From Udeniomyces pyricola (lineage: Eukaryota; Basidiomycota; Tremellomycetes; Cystofilobasidiales; Mrakiaceae), in assembly GCA_039545295.1 (NCBI GenBank), contig BCIK01000028.1, forward strand, positions 1 through 64,000: 64,000 nt of DNA, read 5' to 3'. Each line of letters opens with the position of its first letter. Within the stretch, counting starts at the first letter, position 1. The notes below the pieces were generated by a model. That model was not told where the DNA came from, did no database searches, and was given only the letters and a program-made list of their open reading frames with translations. Below, piece by piece: positions 46,534 through 60,581 of the stretch. Both the position numbers and the translations under genes were made by a program.

Positions 46534-49500
46534 ATGTCCACCCCCAAGTCGGCATCTAGCCGGCTAGGAGGCGGCCTCAGGCGGGTCAGCGGCGCCTTTG
46601 GCCTCAGCCGCTCCACTTCCAAGAGTTCCACCAAAAGTACCAACACCTCCCCTGATAACCCAACCAGTCGACCAACTCACACCGACAAGGAACATTATTC
46701 CTCTCCTAGCAGAGCTCAGGGAGCCAAAACCAAGGCCGCCAGCTCAGCGTCCAGCTCATCGCCTTATGTTTCGCCATCCGTCTCGAACGGTGGACCATCA
46801 AGCCGTCACCCTGCTCTTCCTGCAGCAGGACCTCAAGACTCCTCACCATCACCATCATCATCTCTCCTCGATCCTACTCCTGCTCCGCTCCACCATGCAG
46901 ATAGCATTGAACCGTCAGCTTCAGCTCATTCATCCACTAGTGTACGATTCTGTTTAATCTAAAGCTTCCTCAAACCCTCCCCATTCTCTCATCTTTCCCT
47001 TTACTGATCGTCTTACATTCACATGCGTTACTGTTCGACGTTTGACAGTCACTTGTGCATATATCACACTCTGCTTCTCCCCGTTCTCCTCGTACCTCCA
47101 TTCAGCCGCCGTCCGAATCCCCTACTCAAGTTCCACCCCTCGCCTCTTCTGCGTCGTCCTTGAAACCATCACCCGATCTTGAGGCTGAAACCTCGACTCC
47201 CACTCCCGCCACCACCATACAAACACCCAACACCCTGTCTCTTTCCGCTGTTTCCTCGAAACCTGCTCCCGACACCCCGGGAAGTCCCTCTCCCATCTCC
47301 CGGTCGTCTTCGGGGCGAGCTCTGGATGAGGTCGCCGCAGCTGTCACCACTCATCTCAGCTCCAGAGATCATCTCCCATCCCGCCCTAGTGTCATCGCAG
47401 AAACTCCAAGAAGAGCCAAAGAACGGACTGTCTCTGGCAAGAGCACGTCGCGGGATAGAGGAGGAGGAGCTTCACGAGGAGCGAACCAAGCTGGTCTTTC
47501 GGCGTCCAAAGATCCAGCCAATTGCCAAATCGCATCACCTACGAAACCCATCTCCAAGGCGCTCGCTGCTTCAGTCTCATCTAGATTGACAAATACTTTC
47601 TCGACGATCCACTCTGCTTCGCCGCTTCAACCTACTCGTACCCGAGCACCTTCCTCCTCTTCAACCTCGACGGCGGCACCTCAAACGCCCAAGACTCGAA
47701 CGCGGACTGCCTCGCGTCCGTCGGCGACGACGCCTACAGTAGCAAGAAATGAAGCAAGTCCTCGTTCAGGCCATAAGAGGGAGGCATCCTTGGTCAAGAG
47801 CACAACAGGTCCAAGACCCCGGCCAGTCATGGGTTCTCAACCCACATCTCTCCTCATCAATATCGCTCCAGCATCAGTCCTGAATCCTCCTACTCTGGTA
47901 CACCGGACTCGTACTCGGACGCACGATTCTCAACCTTCAGTAGCCTCAGCCAGCACGGTCATAGAATCGACCTTGCCTCCTCCTTCCGCCAGCCTCTCTG
48001 GCCCTCCATCGACAGCGCATCATCCCCAACCCCGTTCTCGAATCCCATCTTCCTCTGATACTCTCCTCCCACCTCCTGCCAATTCTGTCTCAATCTCTTC
48101 CTCTTCTACTACGACAATAGCGGCTTTACCGGCCCGAGTCCTTCGGCCCCGACCGCAATCGATGATCCATCAACCACGAGCCTCACTCCTCCCCACGCAT
48201 GTTCCCTCCCTCTCGGCCACTTCTAGCATCCAAAAGCCCACTCCTATCAACAATGTTAACGCATCTGCCACCGCGTGTGCTTTGCCTGTACGGCGTTCCA
48301 CTCGAGGCGAATCTGTCATGTCCAAGTCGGGAGTGGGGTCTACCCCGTCACTTGGAGCACCCCTGACGGGTTCGACAGCGACGAAGAGAAGCTCGGTCGG
48401 AATGAAGAGCTCAGAGATTACTATGACGGCGGGTCTAGGTATGAAGAATGAAGGGGTTGGGAGCCGAAGTGGAAGTATAGGTATAGGGAAGAGCTCGTTA
48501 TCGTCGTCAATGATGATGATGATGCCCAAAGTGAAAACAAACGCAACGCAGAGGAAGGAGGATAGAAGAGTGGGGACGATGAGTAAAGAACAACGGCTTC
48601 TACCGAATCAAGAACCCTCGTCAAAACATCGACCTACAACAGCAGTAGTCTCATCACCGCTACCACTGCCACCGGCACCACCCCCGCCACCGGCGACGAC
48701 GCCACTTCTTTCGACGCCTCAGACGTACAAACCTCGATTGACGTCGCAATTTACGTTCGACCTCTTGCCGCCATCTCCCTCGGACGACCCGTCCGAGTCG
48801 CTCTTAGCGGAGGAGGGCGAAAGTGAGGCGTGGAAAGAGGCGTTGTTGGGAAACGTGGCTGTCGAGGAGGACGATGAAACAGAGGAGACAATACAGAATC
48901 AAGGCCATGAGAGAGGGGAAAAGGTGGCGCTGGGCAGAAGCAGTACTATGGCATCAGAGAGGCGGTTTGGAGAGGNTCGAAAGGTAGAAGAAGAAGGAGA
49001 AGAAGAAGGGGAGGAGAATGAAGGTGGAAGCGATGAAACCCTTTCTTCCCATCATGATCCACACCCTTTCTTGGACCCCAGCAAGACTCAGAACCGAAAA
49101 CATTTACTACCTTCGTCCGTGCCATCTGCTCACTTCTCCTCGGCGTTGTTAGCAACTACACCTCATGTCGTTTCCTCTCGACAGCCACCGCGTCTCCCTC
49201 TTGAACAACAACAACAACAACAACAACAACGAAAACAACAACCCTTGTCCAACTCCCTCTCGACCTCCTTGTTGGAAACACCTTCCAACCATCCAAATCT
49301 CGGTTCTCTTACGTCTGATTTGGCCGAATCGCTTCGCGCTCAAGAGTCCCTCGCCCTTGCGCTCGCAAAGGAACGGGAACGAGCGGATCGGGCAGAGTCA
49401 GCGGTTGCTGCGGTCACGCTGGCCGCTGCGGTTGCGGCTGCTGATGGGGAAGGAGAAGCGAAGGAACCCCCAAACGATGGGGCAAGAACTCGACATCCAT

Positions 49501-50024
49501 CCCATCTCCAACCAGAAGAAGAAGAAGGAGGAGAGAGCCGTCGAGTCAAAGACCTACTCAAGGAGATTGAGAGGTTGAATCAACTCGTTGCTACAGCATC
49601 CGACAATCCAAAGATTCCTGGCGGTATCGGTATGGGTGGTGGTGATGTTCGTGAGTGTGATGTCGATGGATCGATCAATATCAACGAAAACCATGATCTC
49701 CGTCTTCCTTCTCTATCAACACCATCATCCCCACTTCATCCTTCGACTCTCAACGCTACTCTCCAACCTCTACTTCCCTCCTCTCAACCTCCACCTACCC
49801 ACCTCGACCCCCTCATCTCAATCATTTCACCCTCGTCATCGGCTTCCCTTACGACATCCACGCAGGCAGAGAAGGGGGAGTACTGGCGGGAGATTCATAG
49901 GCGAGCCAAGGAGGAACTCGAGGCGATCAGAAGTGAGCGGGAGGTCTTGGGAGTAGTTGGAAGGATGTTTGAGAGGAGGTATTGTCGAGGTGGTGGTGGC
50001 GAAGGGGGTGTAGGGGTATATTGA
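46534..50024 (+). CDS. Large Ser/Pro/Thr-rich protein, unknown function
   Basis: Two exons, 46534..46941 and 47049..50024, give 3384 nt and 1127 residues (one ambiguous base at 48976). The first in-frame ATG begins MSTPKSASSRLGGGLRRVSG; the intron has GTACGA...ACAG. Most of the protein is predicted disordered by eye, with many SP/TP and basic RxxS sites, suggesting phosphorylation. Ordered parts seem limited to LTSQFTFDLLPPSPSDDPSE, a helical Ala/Glu/Arg stretch (SLRAQESLALALAKERERAD), a short KDLLKEIERLNQL coiled coil, and a C-terminal YWREIHRRAKEELEAIRSER helix. This layout resembles cytoskeletal or polarity adaptors, but no family is recognised. Confidence 0.62.
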
Positions 50025-50924
50025 GACGGGTCACATGGGTGGGTGTCGAAGGAAAGGGAGAAGGGGGGGGGGGAGGAGGNGGAAGAAGAGCAGAGGAGGG
50101 AATGTTTGTATCATGTAGCATTATTGAGTTCGATATTCAGCTACATAGTTAGTTCGAGGTCCACCGTCGTATAAGTTCAAGATTCAATTGAGTCAAACAC
50201 CCCGGGTGGGTTCATGGGCGATGAAATATGACGTCAGTCGTGTGTCGTCTAGGTAGGGACGGCCTGAAAATCATAAAGTTGGCAGGCCATCCGGGGTCCG
50301 AGTTGGTTACTACCTACAATTAGTGGATGTACTTTACTTTGTGGTACGGCCAACGCACGAACGTTGTACGTACTGTGACGAATTCAGGATTTCAGTTGTG
50401 GATACCAAAGTAGGATTGAGGGTAGACCAGCTGATTATAAAATAGTCTTGTCGCGTGATAAGAAAAGAAAGATTGAAGGAGGCGGCGATGTTGCGAAAGC
50501 GAAAAGATGAATATTACGAAAAAGAGAGAAAGAAAGTAGAAGTAGAAGTAGAAGTAGAAGTAGAAGTAGAAGTAGAAGTAGAAGTAGAAGTAGAAGTAGA
50601 AGTAGAAGTAGAAGTAGAAGTAGAAGTANNNNNNNNNNNNNNNNNNNNNNNNNNNNNNNNNNNNNNNNAGAAGTAGAAGTAGAAGTAGAAGTAGAAGTAG
50701 AAGTAGAAGTAGAAGTAGAAGTAGAAGTAGAAGTAGAAGTAGAAGTAGAAGTAGAAGTAGAAGAAGTAGAAGAGACAAAAATGTGGGAGGACCTTGAAGT
50801 GCCCATCGAAAAGACTGCCATGCATTATTTCGGCGCTACACTATAGTGAATCAAGTTAAAAACCCAAAAGAAAAGAGTAGGGGACAAGAAAGAAAAAGGT
50901 CTTTCTAGTCTCGTCTCTTCGCGA
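50025..50924. other. Convergent intergenic region with hexanucleotide array
   Basis: The 900 bp between two stop codons have G-rich sequence at 50060-50090, no recognised gene, and the large simple repeat annotated separately. Confidence 0.6.
50537..50766. repeat. GTAGAA hexanucleotide repeat with 40-base assembly gap
   Basis: Perfect AGAAGT units flank 40 N at 50629-50668, with about 15 copies on each side. The gap is probably an unresolved array of unknown true length. Open reading through it gives only Val-Glu or Ser-Thr or Leu repeats and is not a gene. Confidence 0.96.
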
Positions 50925-53070
50925 TTATAATAACCCTCCTCCGTTCTCTCCTCCCATTACGCACTTGTCGTTTTCCCTCCATTTTGTACCCACGACCCAC
51001 TCCACGACCGTCCACGCGCCGACGATCGGTTCCGTTGGGACCACAAAGTACCCTCCGACTCCCCAATATCGACCCCGCGCTGCGTTCCTTTCTTCCCCCC
51101 TGCAAGTGAAGGGAGTACCGGCCGACGAGGTCGTCGTCGACGAAGAAGGGGAGACGATTTCGGACGTGAAGAGGACGCAAGGAGTACCGTCGTCGTAGTA
51201 CTCGTCGAGGGATTCTTCGTCCATTGAAGGAAAGACTTGGGACGCGGAGGTTTGGAAAGGAGTGGATGAAGTCTATGGATATTGGAAACAGTGTGTCCAA
51301 GATGTGAGAATCACAGAAAAGAAAGAAAGATAAGACGATGCGAGAGAGAACGGAAACGTGAACAAATAAAAAAGAGGAAGAATTCCGAGCGTCAGTGTAC
51401 TCATTCATGAGGAAATCAAATTCACCTTTCCCCCCCCCCCCTCCTCCTCTCCTTCCTAACCCGACATATCCAACCGATCCTTATATTTTTTTTATGGACA
51501 AGGCTCTTACCTCTTGATGATACACCTGTTGTTGCTGTTCGAAAAACCTCAACAACACATCCCCACCTCTTTCCGCCGGATCTCCAATCACATCACCACC
51601 ACCTTCTTTCCCGCCTCCGCCTCCTTCTTCCACTGCCTTCTCACCCCTCTCTTCTCCTTCGACAACACCATCATCACCCCCATCATTAGGGATAAATACC
51701 GATCCTTTCCACGTCCCATCCGCCGCCGTATAAAAACTTCCAAAACTCGATCGGACATCGACCATCTTCGATCCAGTCCCTGCACCCCGGACGGTAGATT
51801 CTCCACTCGCGGCCACGGCGACGGCTCCACGATAAAGCAGGGAACGGGCATGGGACCTCCGGATGGTCGAACGGGTAGGAGAAGGGGAATCCAAAGGTGT
51901 AGTGATGAAGTTGATTAGGCGGGAAGGAGAGAGCTGTTGACGCGGTGGTACGGGAGGATTCGTGGAAGAAGCTAGAGCAGACGAAGGATGGTGATGATGA
52001 AGGGTTTGAAGGGAGATGTCCGAAGGTGAATGTCGAAGTTTGGAAGTTGGATGACCATATGATAACGGGCGGGACGAAACGTCTTGTTTGAGGATTGCAG
52101 ACGCGGACGATGGAATTTCAGTTGTCGTCCTATCAAGACATGAAGTCAAACGAGGTGACGATGTAGAATCGGAAGTGTGGATAACGGTCTTATTTCGATG
52201 GGCGTCTTCTTCCTGAGAGTCAACCTCTTCTTCTTCTTCTTCATCGTTGCCCGCATGTTTCGTCTTCTCCTTCTTCATCAACTCCTGACCCCAAGCTCCA
52301 CTTGCCAATCTCAACTTATGATCTACCAGGGTCAGTCCCCTCAAGAGGGCGATTCTTTCCGCCGTCGGCAGATTCGCAAGGTCGAGCGATTCGTCCATCG
52401 TCGCCGGGTTGATGGCGGCAACGGCGTGGTCGATATGTCGGGCGAATGAAGACGAAGGTGGAATGTTCGGTTGAGATGAGATTGGATGGGAGGTTTGGAT
52501 GGAGGAAGTTGGGGTAAGGGAGGCGAACGTGTACTGGGATTTGGTGGTGTAAAAGGACGTGGAAGGAATGGAAACGTCGTCTTCGTCGTCGTCATCACCT
52601 TTGACGCCATGTCCACTCCCGGCGGCTTCGTGTTCCTCGCCTCTCGATTCGAGGTGAGGGATCGCATCATCGGCCTCGTTTGGTCTTGTTGAACAGCCCA
52701 GCTCGGTCGATTCCGCATTCGGAGTCGTACCCCTATCGACCGTACCCTGCCCAATCACGAATGCATCATCTCTTCTCTTCTGTCTGTCTTTCTCCTCCAG
52801 TTCCCACCCAGCAATGACAAGTCCAGCTTGAAACGACTGATCTCCTTCCTCTTCAGAACCGCGTTGGGGTTGTGCAGCGTGGCTGTGGTGTTGATGTTGA
52901 TGTTGATGCTGTGGTGGCGCCAGAACCCCCTGTGAGAGTGAACCGGGGTCGAGGTCCGAGTGCGGCTGCGACGGAGGTGGAAGTGGAGAATAGACAGGCA
53001 AAAGGTCAGAGGACCTCGGCGAGATATCGGAAAAGACGTCAGGAGGTAGGGGTGAAGTCAAGCGTGGCAT
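50925..53070 (-). CDS. Conserved-looking protein of unknown function with C-terminal ordered segment
   Basis: Two exons, 53070..51511 and 51272..50925, give 1908 nt and 635 residues; phase 0 intron with GTAAGA...ATAG. The start is the first ATG (MPRLTSPLPPDVFSDISPRS); a longer frame would need TTG. The N-terminal two thirds are acidic and Ser/Pro-rich, with a His/Gln repeat near residue 50 and an Asp run. Ordered patches are LDLANLPTAERIALLRGLTL with DHKLRLASGAWGQEL, a Ser/Arg region with RLINFITTPLDSPSPTRS, SSFGSFYTAADGTWKGSVFI, and a C-terminal segment, GRYWGVGGYFVVPTEP then GAWTVVEWVVGTKW, rich in aromatic and beta-prone residues. No signal peptide or membrane span is visible. The family is not recognised. 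Confidence 0.6.
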
Positions 53071-54000
53071 GAGCAGCAGCAAGAAGCGGTGAAGGAGAAA
53101 TCGATTGAAGGTCGAAGGGGGGGGGGGTTGAATGTTGGAGGGGTTTGATGATGATCGTACTATGAAGAGGAGGTCGATCTGTCAGATTGTCAGGGGGAGT
53201 ATCACTTTTGATAGAGGAAGAAGGGGAAAGAGAGATAGCGAGCAGGCCTGTGCACGTCGATTGTTGATCGATCGATCGACCTCGGTCAATTCTGCAGTTA
53301 GGGGGTACAACACGTACAACATTCTCTGGTCTTGGTCCTCATCCCAATGAACCTCATCAGCCTTCGACTTGTACGATCAATCTCACCCATCGAATGCGAT
53401 ACATACGGTCACACATAGAGCGTTGGCGGGTCTCGTACATCTGTCGAGGCGTTCCAGACACGTCTGTCATGGTGGTCGATAATGGTCATGATCATATTGC
53501 AAGATGACAAGTGAGAGGTTCGAGGTGCAGCCGCCACATCGATGATCAGCAACCAGCCAGCAGCTCTCCATGTTTCTTATATGTATGCAGCATGCACAGA
53601 ATATTTAGTCAAACCGCTCGGACCTCGGGTCTCTGTTCACCATGGTCCCATTGAGTGAGACACAAGCCATCTTACCTATCGGTGCTTTTATTACGCAGGT
53701 GGATCAGATCGATCGCGACAAGATATCAGATCCCTCGATGAAAAGGCGGTGCCGCTGAAAGGCACGGTCAGATTCAAAGCTATGCCTACGTTTCCCCATC
53801 AAGTCGACGCGTCCAGATATGTGTACATACCCACACACTTACACACCGACAAACCNCCCCCCCCCCCCCATCTTGCCCTGTTCTCGTACGCCGTCCTACT
53901 TGTCCCAGTCTTTCCAGACCGCTTCTATCTACCCGTCCTCACCCGCTCACTCATCGTTGGTATCTGGCTCAATTCTTCGACTCACCAGCCATCGAAAGCC
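53071..54000. promoter_or_regulatory. Divergent promoter region upstream of CBR1
   Basis: Contains a G-run at about 53118-53127, GATC-rich sequence (53260-53282), and a C-run with an ambiguous base at 53856-53870. An open frame continues upstream of CBR1 from an ATG near 53782, in frame but with low-complexity, non-family sequence, so I treat it as leader. Confidence 0.45.
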
Positions 54001-56427
<2,427 letters not shown>

Positions 56428-56726
56428 TTCAACTCGACTCCCCTCTCCGAAGAAAAAGGAAAGAGATATCTAGTTTCTGATGTGAATGGTCGATGTAGGG
56501 TTTGATGGATTGGATTGGATTGGATTGGATTGGATTGGATCGAATTCTCGTTTTTTCTTTTGAGACGGCCCAAGTTGAGTTTGATTCAAATGACACTTTG
56601 AAGGCACTTCAATTGCGTATCTATGTCTTTGCCCGTGTCGCTTCCGATGTCTCTATTCCCTCTCCAATGTAAAGCCGAAAATGCCATGATGAGATCTCTC
56701 TCCCTCCTATCAAAGCTGCATCATAA
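56428..56726. other. Convergent 3' region with TTGGA pentanucleotide repeat
   Basis: About six to seven copies of GGATT/TTGGA at 56503-56539 lie between the CBR1 and dioxygenase stop codons. Confidence 0.85.
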
Positions 56727-59077
56727 TCATCCCTGCACGACCCCTATCGTTCCCTGTCGCGCGGCCGCCTCTAGAACCCTCCATCGATCCCAAGCTGGAT
56801 CCCCATCGACATAACACCCTTTCAACCACCGACTCGTCCGCCCAAGTGCATCACTCCTCGTCGATGCCGATGCCGCCGATGATGATGCAAGGAGTGAGGA
56901 CGATGACGAGGTGGGATCGGTAAATGCAGAACGAGCATGAAGGATTCGACGATTATCAAAGATCTAGTGGGAAGAAAAAAAAAAGAAGAAGAAGAAGAAG
57001 GGATACGCGTCAGTTGTGATGATACTCGTTGTTGTTGATCTATCGTTTGGCATCAACCAGAAACGCTCCATGTCTGTCTCTTTTTCTTTGATATATGCGT
57101 CTTCATGTGTGCGTATTAATGAGTGATGAGGATGATGATAAAATAAATCAAAATACGTACCGCACAATCCCCAGTTTCCAACGTGACTTCAAACACATGT
57201 TCCGATTTCTCCAACGCCCTCTCAAACGCCCTCATCGCCTCCAACTTCTTCTCTCCTTCCCTCCCAGCCCACCCACCCTTAACTGCCTCATCTCCCCATG
57301 GCAATCGGTCCATAAACATCGGTGCCCAATTGACCGCCACGATATCCTCTACCCCAACGACAGTCTCTCTCGGATCGACGCCCGGCGAGAGCTCGACGAT
57401 CGGGTGGGAGAATGTAAGGTGATGAGCGTCGTTTTGGTAGTGGTAGGGAAGGATAGTCGTGCAGAGGGTTCTGAAATCGGTTTGGGAGAGAGAGCGGAGG
57501 GCATAGAGGGAATCGGTGAAGAGGGAGGAACCGCCGAGGGAAGGGGGAAGGGACAGAAGGGAGTGTAGGAGTTGAATACGAGGAGGGGCGTGAAAGTAGC
57601 TGAGAGAGAAAGAAAAAAAACGGCGAGCGAGGAAATGGGAGAACGTAAAAGTAACAAGGTCAGAGGGTTCAAAGGGTCAAGGTTCTTTCCTCATCGATCA
57701 ATGTCAAGAAAGCAAGGAGGAAAAGGAGTAACCCGGCCGCCTCGACACCTTCTCTAGAATTATCACTTCCTTGTTCATCTACTTTTGTCTTCTTCTCTTT
57801 TTGAATGATCGAAACCCCCATATTACTCACAGCAAATCCATATGGAACCCCAACTCCACATTCGTATACGCCACGTTCCGACTTTCGTCCCCTAAACTCT
57901 TGACGTCCCAAACCTCTCCATAAAACGTATGGCGAAGCTCGCCCAGTCTAGCCGCGACGGTTCTCAGGGCGCATCGGGCGTGAGACGTTTCGGTTGGGTC
58001 GAGTCCTGTGAGGATGACGAGGCCGTGGGTTCGCAGATGGGTCAGAGCGGAATGGAGGGTTGTTGGACAGGTGAGGAAGGTGGAGGAGGGAATCCGGAGA
58101 GGAGAGAGGGAAGAGGCGTGGGCGAGATGGGAAGAAAGAAGGGTAGTTCGGTCCCATGGGATAGGTGCCGGTAGCTCGACCGTCTGAGGGCTTGAGTGGG
58201 GATAGGCATGGGCCGAGAAGAACGAGAGAGGAAAGGTTGAATGGACATCGGTGGGCGGAGCATTCGCCGAAGTATGCGTGTTGATGGTGTTATTACTGGT
58301 ACCCATGAGCACGCTCTCTTGATTGTTTTCCGCATCATGTGATTGAACGCTTTGGGTCTTAGTTCCGAGTGGTCGAGTCCGAAGCCCACTCCCATGCCAC
58401 CAGATCCTCACCGCTGCTTCTCCGTCTGTCTTGCCACCTTCTCGAACCATCTCTATGGCTCCTTGGCCTCCTCCCTCTATCGACCTCTTTTCGCTCATCC
58501 GAACATCCGGTAGGACGCTGCACGTGCCATGGATCTTTTGCTTCGTACTAGGCGAGACAGAACTCTCCGACGGATCCGAATCGCGCAGCCAAAACGCTGA
58601 GAATGACGTTGGAGCCGGGAGGGATGGATGGGAGATTAAAAAATGGGTGGTAGGGTAGGAGGATGAGTCAGAGGTTAGCGGTGGGAGGGTATACGGAAGG
58701 ATTTCGAGGGAGTGGAGAGGACTGGTGAATGAAGGGAGTGGCGTTGCGAGAGGTGGGAGGTGGGAAGTTGGGGATCGAGAGTCAGCAGCTGAGGCGAGGG
58801 ATGCTGAAGCCGAACACGCATGGCTGGTGCTGCTGTTGTGAAGAGCTCGGTGAGATGCTGCGGCCAAAGTGGTAGAAAGCGTTGAGCGACGTAAATTCTC
58901 GGAGAGAAAACTCCCTTGTAGAGGGATAGCAGCACGCTCGGTTGGGACTTGACAAGACGAGGAAGAGACGGAGCGTGGTTCAAGGCGGATCAGAGGGCGG
59001 CTGGTAGCTCGAAAAGCAACAGCGCCATACCTCACGCGCAACAGCTGAGCGTGGTGGCGGATAGAGATGGACCTCAT
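56727..59077 (-). CDS. Gamma-butyrobetaine/trimethyllysine dioxygenase-like (TauD fold)
   Basis: Three exons: 59077..57831, 57599..57161, 56963..56727; 1923 nt, 640 residues. Known family role: Fe(II)/2-oxoglutarate hydroxylases of carnitine synthesis, usually mitochondrial. Seen: an Arg-rich, mitochondria-like N-terminus (MRSISIRHHAQLLRVRYGAV); an N-terminal domain with FWLRD and STKQ; HGLVILTGLDPTE; NVAYTNVELGFHMDLLYFHA with iron ligands His412 and Asp414; PPRIQLLHSLL; VNWAPMFMD; IFDNRRILHAR with the second His ligand about 571; and the diagnostic RWLKGCYVDGDPAWDRWR near the end. The protein is longer than usual (about 400): there is a Ser-rich leader of roughly 120 residues, an insertion of about 55 residues after VRIWW, and a Ser/Ala insert in the last exon. 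The N-terminal zinc-site cysteines expected between FWLRD and STKQ are absent. Substrate (butyrobetaine or trimethyllysine) cannot be decided. Confidence 0.86.
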
Positions 59078-60001
59078 GGAAACTGTACGGTGGACGTGAT
59101 ACGAGTACGGAGTTGATGAGGATGGCAGGGGTGGTTGAAGTGATGAGAAGGATGACGATGATGAATGTGACCTTACAGGCAAGGGAGTTGCCGGAAGGAG
59201 TCGCCGCTAGTTGCCGATGCCGGACCGACGATTCCAATATTCATGAACGCGTTTCTCGATCGCTTTCAGCTCGCCTGCATACTTCTCTTCTTCTCTTCAT
59301 CACGGGAATTTAGCTCCTCATCTGACTCCCTCTCAGCATTTTCTCGCTTACATCGATAGCTGCTATCCTAGCTGGATAACAAGCTGTCTCTACAGGCTGA
59401 TTAAGTCCGGGTATCGCCACTCTTCCCTTCCAACGATACATCCGATTCATCCTCTTCGATCGTCCGTCTCACCATCAAAATCACAGTCCATTTGTCGGCT
59501 AAGAATTCCAACATATGAATTCTACACAAAGCCCCGGCGCGGGTAGGAGATTGCAACGCGGCATTTCACAGAAGGACGCCGATCTACGCGCCAGACGTCC
59601 GCAAGGCGATCGTCGAGGAGGTACGCTTCGTTATACTCTGCTTTCTGGTATCATCACGAATGGGTTGTGGCAAACACCCAAAAGGAAGGAGGAGGCTGTG
59701 CTGCGTGCGATGTGGATTCATGAGACGTTGATGTGGATGGAATGTTATTATATATAAATATATAAATATATGCCGGTGTGGACCAGTTTATGATTGCTGG
59801 AAGCTGCTGGCCTGGACGTTGGACGCAGCAGTTGGACAGGCTGACATGCGTTGACACTACCAAACACGAATCATCAACATCATATCACCACCGGCCGTTT
59901 CCCCTGTGCTTTGCGCTCTCTCTCCCCTTCGATTCCTCATCGTCCCCCCTCCTCTGCTGGTCTGAGTCTCTCTGCCTCATCGTCACTCCATTGCTCCCCA
60001 T
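59078..60001. promoter_or_regulatory. Divergent promoter region of the dioxygenase and the terminal gene
   Basis: The 924 bp between divergent starts contain ATATAAATAT repeats at 59750-59770 and pyrimidine-rich sequence just before 60002. A small frame at 59515 shows no protein-like character. Confidence 0.45.
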
Positions 60002-60545
60002 ATGGGTCTCTTCTCCTTCCTCAATCCTCCTGTTGCATCATCATCCACATCCACATCTACATCCACATCCAACTCTACAGCCACCAACAATTTCGCCAAC
60101 ACCACCGACGATCCCAAACACTCGTCCTTGCCCGACCTCTCCCCCCTCCCAGCGAACCCATCACTCCTCCTTCCGTCGCCCCCCTCTCCCCATCCGCCGC
60201 CATCGAAACCGGACAAGCACTCCAGACGATATCAGCTCAATCTCGACTCCAACCGGATCTCATCTGCCTCGTCAAGTGCCGAACCATCGCCCGCGCACCT
60301 CCGTCGGCGAGGGGAGCAATCCACCGCGGCCAACGAGCACGCACCATCGCTCCAGTCGCCCGAGTCCATACTCACCTCGCCGCCCAGAGGTCCCTCATCA
60401 TCCTCTCGTCCTATCAGCCCAGCCCACATCATTAGCCCACGAGAGTCCGCCTCTTCTCGCGAACCAATCAATTCTCCAGTCGCTCGCTCACACGAACCCC
60501 AGAGCTCGTCTGTCGAGCTCGAACCCCCGCCGTACCCCGCGGACG

Positions 60546-60581
<36 letters not shown>

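Noticed and set aside
50392..50825. Long Leu, Ser-Thr, Val-Glu and Tyr-Phe repeat frames
   Set aside because: They are all readings of one hexanucleotide microsatellite and assembly gap.
53782..54000. N-terminal extension of CBR1 from an upstream in-frame ATG
   Set aside because: It crosses a C-run with an ambiguous base and is not family-like; the 54001 start places the membrane anchor at the N-terminus as expected.
59515..59757. 80-codon ORF between the dioxygenase and the last gene
   Set aside because: It has no similarity or domain and lies in a promoter region ending in AT repeats.
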